From positions 1 through 64,000 of the forward strand of contig JAFQYM010000027.1 in assembly GCA_017406465.1 (NCBI GenBank): a stretch of DNA of 64,000 nt, in the 5' to 3' direction. This DNA comes from Kiritimatiellia bacterium. Lineage in GTDB: Bacteria; Verrucomicrobiota; Kiritimatiellia; RFP12; UBA1067. The notes below the pieces were generated by a model. It ran no database searches. It saw only the letters and a list, made by a program, of their open reading frames with translations, and was not told where the DNA came from. Each line of letters starts with the position of its first letter. The stretch's first letter is position 1. The position numbers were made by a program, and so were the translations under genes. Below, piece by piece: positions 1-8,768 of the stretch.

Positions 1-2351
1 CCGCCGCCGCCGCCGCCGAGGCCGGCGACGCCGGCCGCCGCGATCTTGTCCTCCGCGACGTTGGACTCCTGGCCGCCGCGGCCGCCGCCGCCGTCGCCGC
101 CGCCAGCCGGCGTGGAATAGGTGTTGCTGGAATAGCGATATGTCCCGCCGCCGCCGCCGCCGCCTGCATAGTAGATCGTTTCGCCCGTAATGTCGCAGGG
201 CTTCCCGGCGCCGCCGCTTCCTCCGTTCCACGTGGCCTGGTTTGAGGCCTTGGATCCGTTTGCTCCGGCGGCGTTCGCGCCGCCGCCGCCACCCGCGTAT
301 AGGGCGGACGCGTCCGTCCCCTTGCCGCCCGCGTTGCCCTGGCCAGACGTCCCCGCGCCCCCGTTCGCGTTGGAAAACGCCGAGCCGCCGCCGCTGCCGC
401 CCGCAACACCGGCTGCGTAGCCGCTGGCGCCGTTGCCGCCAGCGCCGCCGCCGATGGCGACAAGGTTGACGCCCGTGCCGACGATCGACGAATCGCTGCC
501 GTTTCCGCCGTAGGCGCTTGCGCTCGCCGACGCGACACCGCCAGTGCCGACGTTGATGGCGTAGGTCGAGCCGCCCGTCACGTCAAGGGCCGCGTTGTAG
601 ATGTAGCCTCCCGCGCCGCCGCCGCCGCCAAGGTAATATCCGCCCGGGCCGCCGCCGCCGACGACGAGCGCCTGGACGCTGGAGACGTAGCTCGGCGGCG
701 TGAACTCGAAGGCCGTCTCGTCCTCCTCGACCCGGAAGGTGTGGATGACGTCCTCGTTGTAGAACACGATGCTGCCGCCCGTGCCGGGGACGCCGATCTC
801 CGCCGTCTCGAACGTTCCGGAGACGACCTCCGAGTCCGTGCCGAGGTTGTTCGTGATCTTGAACTTGTAGGAATAGGGCGTCCGCGTGGCGAGGCCCGTG
901 GAGATGCGGGCCACGGCGTCCTGGTCGACGAGGCCGGACTGGAGCTCCGTCCAGTCGGGTTCGGCGTCGGCCGTCGGCCAGAGCTTCAGATAGGCCGTCG
1001 CGGACGCCGCGCCGCCGCCGACCGAGTTGACCGAGCCGGAGAACTTCGCATACGCCGCGCCGAAGTCGTCGAGGGCGAACGCCGCGACGGGCTTGGCCGA
1101 TTCGCCGAAGGACTCCACCGCGCCGCTCGACAGGAACGCCGCGCTGCACTCGTTCGAATACGTGGCCGCGACCCAGTTGGCGTCGACGACGCCGCAGCGG
1201 AGGCGGACTTCGTCCATGTCGCCCTGAAGCGCACGCGCGCTCGTTCCGCCCGTGTGGCCTCCGATGGCCAGGTTGAACGTGGAGTCGCTGCCCTGGCCCT
1301 GGACGGCGACCGGAAGCGCGGCATTGTCTTTGACCTTGACGCCGTCCCAGTAGAAGTCGAACTTCGCCGTGCTCTTGTAGACCGCGTCGACCTTGTGCCA
1401 GTTCCCGCCGCTGAGACCCGTCAGGCCGGTTGCCGACTTGCGGCCGACGCCGTCGTTGCCGCCCCGGACGAACATGCGGATCTCCTCCGCGTTGTCGCCC
1501 GTCTGGAGCGCCCAGGTCGCCGTGTTGTCGTCCGCCTTTCGGCCAATCAGGTACATCCAGCCCTGGGATCCCTTGCGGTTCTTCATCCAGAACGAAACGG
1601 TAAACTCGGAGCCGAGCGAGTTCACGGCGGCGAGCTTCGCGGCATTGGCCGTACCTTGGAGATTGACCACGATCGAGTATGACTTCTTGTCGTAGGCCGT
1701 GGAGATCTGGCGGGCGCCGCCGAGGGGGCTGGACTGCTCCAACGACTTCGAGCTGGCCGTGCCGTGCAGCTGGTTCGTCGTGGAGTCATAGACGTTGACT
1801 TCGCCGTTGCCCGGCTCGCCCATGTGCCAGACGCCGACGAAGTTCGTCCAGGCGTTGGCATCGCTGACGAGCGCGCCGGCTCCCTCGGTCGTGCAGCGGT
1901 AGCACATCACGAACTCCGCGCCGTTCGTCATCACGGGAAGCGTGACCCAGACGTGCGACGTGCCGGTTTTGGTCCAGGCGTTCGTGTCGATCTCGAACGC
2001 GAGCGGCGCACCGTCCATGCCGACGAAGCACAGGTCGCTGCCCGTGTCGGGATACATCAGGTCCGAGTAGTGGAAGCCCGATGGAGAGTCATCCGAGAGG
2101 CGCACGAGGACGGGGAAGTTCGTGAGCGCGGGCTTCGCGGCGTCATAGCCCGCGACGGAGAACTTCACGCCGCGCGCGAACTCGGCGACGGTCGGGTCGG
2201 GGCGCGGCAAGGTCGGTTCATCATCCGCAATGGCAGGCAGAGCGAACGCGAGGGCGAGGATGCCGGCCAGAAGATAATTAAGAGGATTTGCCCCCCCCCC
2301 TGAAATTCGGCTAATTATGCTTCGCATGAGTACTGAGCGAATGGATTTCAT
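1..2351 (-). CDS. Gly-rich LamG/DUF2341-like secreted surface protein (3' end beyond window)
   Basis: The frame is open from an ATG at 2351 to base 1, so at least 783 residues are visible and the C-terminus is missing. AAAGGAG lies 8 nt before the ATG, which fixes the start. A signal peptide is seen at about residues 26-42 (hydrophobic LLAGILALAFALPAIA followed by ADDEP). Residues ~60-150 resemble DUF2341, ~165-350 a LamG/jelly-roll domain (FTVSFWMKNR, GDMDEVRLR), ~360-440 an Ig-like segment, and from ~455 onward the chain is glycine-rich with runs such as GGGGGGG, like Gly-rich surface or appendage proteins. Codons 18-21 lie in a run of ten G (2291-2300), so a one-base slip would destroy the frame before the signal peptide. 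It follows the AAA ATPase gene by 13 nt and may be cotranscribed with it. Ligand unknown; a surface or adhesion role is inferred. Confidence 0.8.
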   Translation of the reverse strand, partial: MKSIRSVLMRSIISRISGGGANPLNYLLAGILALAFALPAIADDEPTLPRPDPTVAEFARGVKFSVAGYDAAKPALTNFPVLVRLSDDSPSGFHYSDLMYPDTGSDLCFVGMDGAPLAFEIDTNAWTKTGTSHVWVTLPVMTNGAEFVMCYRCTTEGAGALVSDANAWTNFVGVWHMGEPGNGEVNVYDSTTNQLHGTASSKSLEQSSPLGGARQISTAYDKKSYSIVVNLQGTANAAKLAAVNSLGSEFTVSFWMKNRKGSQGWMYLIGRKADDNTATWALQTGDNAEEIRMFVRGGNDGVGRKSATGLTGLSGGNWHKVDAVYKSTAKFDFYWDGVKVKDNAALPVAVQGQGSDSTFNLAIGGHTGGTSARALQGDMDEVRLRCGVVDANWVAATYSNECSAAFLSSGAVESFGESAKPVAAFALDDFGAAYAKFSGSVNSVGGGAASATAYLKLWPTADAEPDWTELQSGLVDQDAVARISTGLATRTPYSYKFKITNNLGTDSEVVSGTFETAEIGVPGTGGSIVFYNEDVIHTFRVEEDETAFEFTPPSYVSSVQALVVGGGGPGGYYLGGGGGAGGYIYNAALDVTGGSTYAINVGTGGVASASASAYGGNGSDSSIVGTGVNLVAIGGGAGGNGASGYAAGVAGGSGGGSAFSNANGGAGTSGQGNAGGKGTDASALYAGGGGGANAAGANGSKASNQATWNGGSGGAGKPCDITGETIYYAGGGGGGGTYRYSSNTYSTPAGGGDGGGGRGGQESNVAEDKIAAAGVAGLGGGGG
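2291..2300. repeat. Homopolymer tract, ten C (ten G on coding strand)
   Basis: Ten consecutive C on the plus strand read as codons GGG GGG GGG G.. just upstream of the signal-peptide core of the Gly-rich surface protein. Tracts of this kind in the 5' part of surface genes are typical sites of slipped-strand phase variation. The length seen here keeps the gene in frame. Confidence 0.85.
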
Positions 2352-2364
2352 TGTGTTTTCTCCT

Positions 2365-3492
2365 TTACTTTGATGCAAGATGGTATGCAAGCAGTGGATC
2401 TGCAAGCGTGTAAACGCCATTTTGGGATTCGACGATGGACTCCTTTACAAGTCGCCGCAGGGCGGTATTCACCGTCGATGTGGACGGAAGCGAGTGCCTG
2501 TCACGATACGTCTCGTCGAAACGAGCCGACGGCTCCTTGGCAAGCGCACGCATCAGAAGCCGCTGGCTTTCAGGCCGAGACGCAAACACGCTTTCCAAAA
2601 GAATCGTCTCGGTGGCATAGAACGAGTGAAACGCCTCATCCACGTCTGCCGAACGGACAGTCTTCGATCGGCCTCCGGCAACCGTTCCATACACCCACGA
2701 CGACACGGCTTGCACGTAATACGGCACATTGCCGGCGAGGGTGACGACCTTTTCGGCAAGGGGTTCAGAAATCGAAATGCCAACCGAGCGGAAGCGCTCG
2801 ACGACAAAGCGACGGCTCTCCTCGACAGGCGGACGGGACAGCATGAACTTCTGCGCTGAATTGTAGAACGGGCGCGAGGGCGATGCAAACATGCGCTCCA
2901 GCATGTGAGTCTTAGAGCCGAGAAAAACGTAGGCGATGTCAGGCTGGTTCTGGATGACAGACCGCATCGTGCGCTCGAACTGCTGCCCGAGGCCAAGCGA
3001 CTCCACCTCCTGGAACTCGTCAAACACGACAAGCGTACGCCCCGCAGGACATATCTTCGCGGGAAGCTCCAGTACATCGCGCAACGCCGCGACGCCAGCC
3101 TTGCGCGACGATATCTCGAACTTCAGCTCGGGCCTGCCGTCGTCGGAAATCGAGACGGCAGGCGTGACGCGCTTGAAGAGCCCGGCTACATGACGGATGG
3201 TCCCGACAACAGGCGACGCCTCGCGGTAAAGGGCCCGCGCATACTGCGAGACGAAGTCCTCGAGCGAAGCCACATCCATCAAGTTCACCTCGGCGCAAAC
3301 CCAGCCCTTGCCGCGCAGTCGCGACATGATCTCTCCCACGAGCGACGACTTGCCGTAACGCCTCGGCCCGTAAAGGACGATGTTGTTGCCGCCGTCTATG
3401 ACATCCAGCATGTCGCGAATGATGCGCTCGCGGTCGAAGAACGCGCCGCCTGTCACTCGCGAACCATATCTGAATGGATTTCTCATGCGCAT
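2365..3492 (-). CDS. AAA-type ATPase, archaeal ATPase_2-like family
   Basis: 375 residues. Walker A is GPRRYGKSS (~41-49), Walker B is LVVFDEFQE (~155-163), and the C-terminal ~80 residues look like a winged helix (LRRLVKESIVESQNGVYTL). This matches the AAA families often found as single, sporadically distributed genes in anaerobes; their substrate is generally unknown. Two ATGs lie at the start (MRMR); neither has a clean Shine-Dalgarno, and the only AGG nearby is inside a 19-bp perfect inverted repeat ending 8 nt before the first ATG, so translation or transcription may be controlled there. The gene lies between two surface-protein genes, 13 nt upstream of the Gly-rich one. It could be a regulator, a toxin-antitoxin-like or a mobile cargo ATPase; no partner identifies it. 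Confidence 0.75.
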   Translation of the reverse strand: MRMRNPFRYGSRVTGGAFFDRERIIRDMLDVIDGGNNIVLYGPRRYGKSSLVGEIMSRLRGKGWVCAEVNLMDVASLEDFVSQYARALYREASPVVGTIRHVAGLFKRVTPAVSISDDGRPELKFEISSRKAGVAALRDVLELPAKICPAGRTLVVFDEFQEVESLGLGQQFERTMRSVIQNQPDIAYVFLGSKTHMLERMFASPSRPFYNSAQKFMLSRPPVEESRRFVVERFRSVGISISEPLAEKVVTLAGNVPYYVQAVSSWVYGTVAGGRSKTVRSADVDEAFHSFYATETILLESVFASRPESQRLLMRALAKEPSARFDETYRDRHSLPSTSTVNTALRRLVKESIVESQNGVYTLADPLLAYHLASK

Positions 3493-3500
3493 GCCAGTTC

Positions 3501-3541
3501 AAACCTATTCAAATCTGAATTATTCAGATTTGAATAGGTTT
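3501..3541. promoter_or_regulatory. Perfect 19-bp inverted repeat before the AAA ATPase gene
   Basis: Arms 3501-3519 and 3523-3541 are perfectly complementary around the loop TTA. The T-run lies on the plus-strand side (3539-3545), so it does not form a classical terminator for the minus-strand CotH gene ending at 3551. It ends 8 nt before the ATPase start and contains its only AGG, which suits an operator or an RNA hairpin hiding the ribosome site. Confidence 0.6.
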
Positions 3542-3550
3542 TTTTCACCT

Positions 3551-6500
3551 TCACTCGATCTTCAGGCGGTAGAAGCGGGCGGGCGGAATCGGCGCGCCGG
3601 AGCCGTTGTCAGTCTGCTCGACAGGGAACGTCGGCGGATCGATAACTATGTACTTGTTCGGATCATCGGAGGTCATGTCCAACGCCTCAAGCGTGTCGGC
3701 GTAGTAGAGGCGCAATTCGCGGCGAATCGTTGTCTCAACTTCAGTGCCGTGGTTCAACAGCTCGCCTTCGATGACCGGCTTGCCGTTCTCGTCAAACGTG
3801 ATCGACGGTATCGTAAGCTCAATCTCCGGGTTGGAATCTGGCAGGATGTTAAACTCGTAGCATGTCACCAGCGCGTTGGTCGATCCGGTGAAGTTCGTGA
3901 TCGCGGTGTAGCCGGCCTCGGTCGCGCCGAGCTCGACGAGCCATGGCTCGATGCGGTCGTCATACTCCATCAAGTCGAGGACATCCGCCTGGGTGGTTGC
4001 GTCCTCCGGAAGCGGGATGGCGGGGGCGACGGAATTGGTCGCCCACTGGGACTCCAGCGTGACTTCGCCGCCGTCGGTGTCACCGAGGAACTCGAGCGCG
4101 ACGAACCAGCGGCCTGTCTTGTCGCAGGCATGGATTTCCTTGCCCTTGTCATTGAACTCGCCCGTCGGGAACCATGTCCCCGAATCGACGCGGGCGTTCT
4201 GGATGCGCTTGCCGTTGAAGTCGCGGAGCTCAACGTAGATCTCTCCGTTCTTCAGTTTCGTCTCGCCGATCCAGTTGGCGGGCTGCGTCAGCTTAATCGT
4301 CCCACCCACCGCAAGCTCGACGCCCGCGCCGATCTCGGCGAGCTTGACGAGCGCATTGCCGGCCTTCTCGCTCCAGATGGAGAGCCCTTCCAGCGAGACG
4401 GCCCGATCGAGGGTGTTCGTCAGGATAATGAACTCGTCAGCAGGATCGTTGACCGCCGCGTTGAGGATCTCCGCGATGCGGATGCCGTAGCGCTGGTCGT
4501 TCGGGACGTCCGACTCAAGCGTGACCTCTTCAAGCGCGGACCACTCGCCGCTCTTCAGCGTGCGGGCGCGGATCGTCGCGCCTTCGTCCGGGATGGCGAA
4601 GCCGTTGCCGTCATAGACATTCGCGCCGGCGTCCATCGGATCGCTTCCGTCGAGCGTGTAGTAGGTCGTGCCTTCCGCATCGGCGGAGAGATAGACTTTC
4701 GCGAGATACGGAACTTCTCCGCCCTCTTCGTAGATATCGCCATTGCCGTTCACGACACGCGGCGTGTCGAGGGACGGATACCACCCGCGGGCACGGTACT
4801 GCGAGAGCATGTAGGGCATGCGGGCCGCGAGGAAGCCGTTCGTGCAGGTCTTGCAGGCATTCAGCCACGTGCTGCGCGAGAATCCGCTGCCGGTTCCGTC
4901 TGGTCCCTTGCCCCAGCGCGCCGCCTCGCAGACGATCGCGTCGTCGATCTCGGCCATGCGCTTCGCGAAGCGCTCGATGTTCTTCTCGGTCGTCATCGCT
5001 CCTCCCGGACGCAGGAAGAACTTGTCGAACTGGTCGGCGCAGGCGCGACGGTATGCAGCGCTCTTTTCAAGTTCCCAGTGGAGCTTCACCGGGCTGAAGC
5101 CCTCGAGCGTGTTCCAGAACGCGTCGTACTTGTTGAAGCTGTCGACCGTCGTGGGGTCACCGGAGCCCCAGCCGGTCGGGTCGGCCGTCACGCCAACGTT
5201 GCTGCGCTTGCCGAAGGACATCTCGGCGTCGTGGCGCAGGTGGAAGAAGCCGTGAACGCTCGTCGGGCCGTCGGTGCGGTCGTAGAGGGCGTACATGTTG
5301 TTGAGGTGCTTGCTCTGCGGCGTCACCGGCCCGTCGCCGTCGACGACATAGTGCGTGATGAGCGCATAGGCCATCAGGTTCGTCGGGTTGAGGAGCTCCG
5401 GATAGGCCGTGTTGCGCGTACCGTCGGGATTGTTGCCGAGGACGCGCTGGTAGATGGCGTCCGCGGAGAGCCCGGCCTCGTTGACGACGACGGTATCCCA
5501 GAGGTTGCTCCAGGCGTCAAGCGTCCCTTCGTCGGCCTCGAGGACGTATTTCTCGGTTTCACCCGTCGTCTCATTTACGCGCGTCGTCGTCTTGATCACG
5601 TCCCAGTCGAGCGAGTCGCCGCCGGCGTAGGATTCGGCGAAGTGCTCGTCGCCGCGCTCCTGCGTCTGGTAGAGGCCCCAGTACTGGCCGTTGATGAAGA
5701 GGTTGTAGTAGCGGCTCCTGGTGTGGAACTGCCCCATGTCGCGCTGCGAGTCGCGCGAGAACACCTCGTGGATGAAGGTGTCCGCATTGTTGTTTTCGTT
5801 GGCCCACGAGAAGTTCTGGGAGCAGCGCAGGTCGATCTTGTCGTATTCGCCTGCTTCCTTGTCCGGCTCGCCCGGGAAGATATCGTGCTCGAGCGAGCTC
5901 ACGCCGTAGGAGCTGCGGAAGAAGAGGCGGAGCGCGTGCTTCGGGCGGCTGGCCGTTCGGCTGTTCGAGCCGCGGATGCGCAGGCCCGCCGGCATGGAGA
6001 AGCCATCCTTCGGGTCGAGCGGATTGATCTGTTCGAGCATCGTCTGACGCTCCCACTCCTCGCCGCGCCCGGCCGGGTTGACGTAGATGCCCGTCGAGCT
6101 GTTGAAGAGGTTCTCCGGGTCGATGACGAGCGAGATCGTCGCGATCGAGTTCGTGAAGCCGCAAAGCAAGCGGTCGCGGTCGGAGCCGTTCACGACGTCT
6201 TGCCGCATGCCGTACAGCATCTTGTGGCTCTTGACCGTGCCGCTGTCCGGGAAGCCAACGGCCGACTCTGGGGCGGTCGTTGACTGCGCCTGCGCGAGAA
6301 CGTCGTCAAGGAAGATGTAGGTCGCGGACGTGTCGAACTGGAGGACAGAGGTCGGGTCCGGCACAGCGGCGCGGACGACCGTAGTCTTCGAGATCGGGAT
6401 CGCGTTCGTGTAGAGGATTGAGTCCGTCGTGGGCGAAGTGCCGTCGAGCGTGTAGTAGATGGCCGCTTCGGGATCGGCGCAGGAGAGCGTCAGCTCGAAA

Positions 6501-8002
6501 GCCTCCGTCTTGTAGCCGTGCGGCTCGCTGAACGCGACGGCGGGCGTGAAGTCGCCCCAGCCCTGGGTGACATTGGCGGCGCCGGGCGTAGCCGTCTTCA
6601 TGTAGACGTAGGGGCCATTGCCGGGAACGAGCTCCGAGCCGACCTGGACGGAGACTGGGCCGTAGGAGTAGCCCTTGATCTGGGGCTTGTTCTTGAAGTC
6701 AATGCTCTGGCCGGCGACGACCGTGCCGGTCGAATCCGCGAGCTGGATCAGGTCGCCGGAAGACGAGAGGCCGAGCGCGACGTATGCCTCGTCGGCTGCG
6801 TAGTCCGCGGGATCGACATGGATCTTGTCGACCCAGACGATCTTGTAGCCCTTCGCCGGAATGACGCAGTAGCCATTGATCTGAGCTTTCATCGGCTTCT
6901 TGACGCTATCGGAGAAATACCAGCCGGTGATGTCGATGTCTTGCGCCGAGCCATTGTAGAGCTCGATCCAGTCCATCTCGGCGATGCCCTTCTCACTCGC
7001 GATGCCGCCCTTGTCCACGGACGGGTTCGACGCCATGATTTCGTTGATCGTGATTGCCTGCGCCGGCGTGATCGCGGTCGGGACGGATTCGGAGGAGACC
7101 TCCGTATCGCCGTCGATGTTCACAACGACCGTCGTGGAACCAGTAAGGACATACCCATCGGCGGCGGCAAAGGTGACAGTGACGGTGGCATGGTCAAATA
7201 CATAATAGACGCCCTCGTCTGCGGCGATTCCGATACCGTTGGTCGTCACGGAAACAAGCGTCACGTTAGCCGGAAGCTCGCCAAGGGTAAGAGTCGCCAT
7301 CGCCGGTGGCTCGGGCGGCACAATCTCTTCAGTAACGGTCTTTGCGGAGAGAGCAGAAAGACTATAGCCCGTGCCGGCGAACTTGGCACCTTGGAGGGAG
7401 GCTTCAGAAGCTGCAAGCTCAAGCCATGAAGAATCGTTGTATGTCAGCACGGTGTCGCCGACCGCGTATTGCACCTTAAGGACGTCATTTTCGGTTTTCA
7501 CGCTCACAAAGACATCGGTTGCGGCGTTGGCAACAGGCGTCGCGCCAGAGAGGACGACCCAAATATCTGTCGAACCGTCCGGCTCCTTCGCGCGACCACA
7601 GTAGACAGGCGAGCCCCCGCTACTTGCGACAGCAAGGCCGGCCTTGATTCCGCTTCCTGGATCTGACAGTCCGGAGACGTCGGTCAAGGCCGAAGGGAAT
7701 GTCATCGTCGCAGAGTAGACAACGGTCGTTTCCGCGAAGGCATCAACGGTCGATGCGGCCTCGAAAGTCAACTTGTCGTCACCTTCGCAATTAACCGTGA
7801 GGGCCTCGTCTGCAAACGTGGCGCAAGCCGTGTTTGTCCACATGCCCTGGCCTTCGACAGTCTTGTTCGAGCCATCACTCGGCCAAGAGTCGTAGGCGTT
7901 AATCCCCGCGTCAAACCAGTCATTGGTTGCCGCGTGAGCATTAGAAACGATGCTGACGGCAAATGCCGACAGTACGACAGAAGTGAAGAGTCCCCTTTTC
8001 AT
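3551..8002 (-). CDS. Secreted CotH-kinase/lamin-tail-domain protein
   Basis: 1,483 residues with a signal peptide (FTSVVLSAFAVSIVSNAHA). Domains by eye: an InlB/repeat-like stretch ~235-300; a lamin-tail domain from ~320 (INEIMASNPSVDKGG, WIELYNGSAQDIDITGWYFSD); a chitobiase-type C-terminal domain near 515 (IYYTLDGTSPTTDS); a CotH domain ~630-970 (GLRIRGSNSR, RYYNLFINGQYWGLYQTQERGD, FFHLRHDAEMSFG); a second chitobiase-type repeat near 1110 (TYYTLDGSDP); and a second lamin-tail domain ~1180-1250. CotH domains include spore-coat protein kinases, and this combination is common in large secreted proteins of Verrucomicrobiota and Planctomycetota. No anchor is obvious. A promoter (TTGACA, 18 bp, TAAAAT) ends 10 nt before the ATG and no Shine-Dalgarno is present, so the mRNA is probably leaderless. 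Confidence 0.85.
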   Translation of the reverse strand: MKRGLFTSVVLSAFAVSIVSNAHAATNDWFDAGINAYDSWPSDGSNKTVEGQGMWTNTACATFADEALTVNCEGDDKLTFEAASTVDAFAETTVVYSATMTFPSALTDVSGLSDPGSGIKAGLAVASSGGSPVYCGRAKEPDGSTDIWVVLSGATPVANAATDVFVSVKTENDVLKVQYAVGDTVLTYNDSSWLELAASEASLQGAKFAGTGYSLSALSAKTVTEEIVPPEPPAMATLTLGELPANVTLVSVTTNGIGIAADEGVYYVFDHATVTVTFAAADGYVLTGSTTVVVNIDGDTEVSSESVPTAITPAQAITINEIMASNPSVDKGGIASEKGIAEMDWIELYNGSAQDIDITGWYFSDSVKKPMKAQINGYCVIPAKGYKIVWVDKIHVDPADYAADEAYVALGLSSSGDLIQLADSTGTVVAGQSIDFKNKPQIKGYSYGPVSVQVGSELVPGNGPYVYMKTATPGAANVTQGWGDFTPAVAFSEPHGYKTEAFELTLSCADPEAAIYYTLDGTSPTTDSILYTNAIPISKTTVVRAAVPDPTSVLQFDTSATYIFLDDVLAQAQSTTAPESAVGFPDSGTVKSHKMLYGMRQDVVNGSDRDRLLCGFTNSIATISLVIDPENLFNSSTGIYVNPAGRGEEWERQTMLEQINPLDPKDGFSMPAGLRIRGSNSRTASRPKHALRLFFRSSYGVSSLEHDIFPGEPDKEAGEYDKIDLRCSQNFSWANENNNADTFIHEVFSRDSQRDMGQFHTRSRYYNLFINGQYWGLYQTQERGDEHFAESYAGGDSLDWDVIKTTTRVNETTGETEKYVLEADEGTLDAWSNLWDTVVVNEAGLSADAIYQRVLGNNPDGTRNTAYPELLNPTNLMAYALITHYVVDGDGPVTPQSKHLNNMYALYDRTDGPTSVHGFFHLRHDAEMSFGKRSNVGVTADPTGWGSGDPTTVDSFNKYDAFWNTLEGFSPVKLHWELEKSAAYRRACADQFDKFFLRPGGAMTTEKNIERFAKRMAEIDDAIVCEAARWGKGPDGTGSGFSRSTWLNACKTCTNGFLAARMPYMLSQYRARGWYPSLDTPRVVNGNGDIYEEGGEVPYLAKVYLSADAEGTTYYTLDGSDPMDAGANVYDGNGFAIPDEGATIRARTLKSGEWSALEEVTLESDVPNDQRYGIRIAEILNAAVNDPADEFIILTNTLDRAVSLEGLSIWSEKAGNALVKLAEIGAGVELAVGGTIKLTQPANWIGETKLKNGEIYVELRDFNGKRIQNARVDSGTWFPTGEFNDKGKEIHACDKTGRWFVALEFLGDTDGGEVTLESQWATNSVAPAIPLPEDATTQADVLDLMEYDDRIEPWLVELGATEAGYTAITNFTGSTNALVTCYEFNILPDSNPEIELTIPSITFDENGKPVIEGELLNHGTEVETTIRRELRLYYADTLEALDMTSDDPNKYIVIDPPTFPVEQTDNGSGAPIPPARFYRLKIE

Positions 8003-8012
8003 AGTGTTGGGA

Positions 8013-8042
8013 ATTTTAGCACTTAACCTCTTGTGTTGTCAA
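8013..8042 (-). promoter_or_regulatory. Sigma-70-type promoter of the CotH gene
   Basis: Minus-strand TTGACA (8042-8037), 18-bp spacer, TAAAAT (8018-8013) with TG one base upstream of the -10 box. The -10 box ends 10 nt before the ATG at 8002, leaving only a few nucleotides of leader. Confidence 0.75.
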
Positions 8043-8083
8043 GCGTCAAGAGGAAAAAAAAGAAGTTGCAGCGCAAACCGCTA
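8043..8083 (-). terminator. Weak possible terminator after the response regulator gene
   Basis: Directly after the TAG stop an AGCG/CGCT stem with a 5-nt loop is followed by GCAACTTC and eight T on the minus strand. The stem is only 4 bp, so termination efficiency is doubtful. Confidence 0.3.
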
Positions 8084-8764
8084 CTTGACGAGCTTGTAGC
8101 CGACGCCGCGGGCGTTGGCGATGAGCTCGCCCGCGCGACCGAGCTTCGCCTTGAGGCGCTTCGCGATGCAGCGGACGGCATTGTCGTCGCCAATATACCC
8201 TTCGCCGCGCAAGGCCGCGAAGATCTCGTCGAACGAAAAGCACCTGCCGCGTTCCGAGGCGAGCAGCCGCAGGAAAAACGACTCCGACTTCGTAAGCTCC
8301 TCGGAAACGCCATCTCCAGAGGCCGTCATCGTCGCAAAGTCCACGGTTACGCCGCCGAGGGACAATTTGTCCCGCTTGTCCGAGGCGATGACACTTGCGC
8401 GGCGCAGCACCGCGGCGACGCGGGCAAGAAGCTCATCGGGCGACTTCGCCTTGTCGATGTAATCATCCGCGCCGAGGCCGAGCGCACGCACCGCGCCGAC
8501 GTCGGACGGCATAGCGGTGAAGAAGAGTATCGGGACGAGCGGATCGGACTTCCTTATTTCTGCACAAGCGATAATGCCGTTCATCTTTGGCATCATCACG
8601 TCGAGAAGAACGGCGTCGGGGCGACTTTCCCTGAACTTCGCAAGCGCCTCTTCGCCGTCCCGCGCGGTCCTAACCGCATATCCCTCGCCCTCAAAAAGCG
8701 CACGAAAGCCCCTGCGGGCCGATGGTTCGTCTTCGGCGATGAGGATTTCAGCACGCGGCACCAA
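8081..8764 (-). CDS. OmpR-family response regulator
   Basis: 227 residues. The N-terminal receiver has the acidic pair ED (IAEDEPSA), the phospho-acceptor Asp in VLLDVMMPKMNG (~55), the Thr of FFTAMP (~83) and Lys in DYIDKAKSP (~107). The C-terminal ~90 residues form a winged-helix Trans_reg_C DNA-binding domain ending in ARGVGYKLVK. The start is TTG at 8764: AAGGA, inside the end of lolD, sits 7-8 nt upstream; GTG at 8761 is the alternative. It follows the lolD stop by 4 nt, so it ends the envelope operon. No histidine kinase is encoded in the window; its regulon is unknown. Confidence 0.9.
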   Translation of the reverse strand: MVPRAEILIAEDEPSARRGFRALFEGEGYAVRTARDGEEALAKFRESRPDAVLLDVMMPKMNGIIACAEIRKSDPLVPILFFTAMPSDVGAVRALGLGADDYIDKAKSPDELLARVAAVLRRASVIASDKRDKLSLGGVTVDFATMTASGDGVSEELTKSESFFLRLLASERGRCFSFDEIFAALRGEGYIGDDNAVRCIAKRLKAKLGRAGELIANARGVGYKLVK

Positions 8765-8768
8765 GTCG

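Noticed and set aside
741-1682. Long plus-strand ORFs over the Gly-rich gene and many others elsewhere (for example 3380-6283, 14454-19439, 52501-55089)
   Set aside because: They mirror real minus-strand genes in GC-rich DNA, have Arg/Val/Ala-biased nonsense composition, and no family or ribosome site.
3501-3545. Rho-independent terminator for the CotH gene
   Set aside because: The T-run follows the hairpin on the plus strand, while the CotH gene is on the minus strand.
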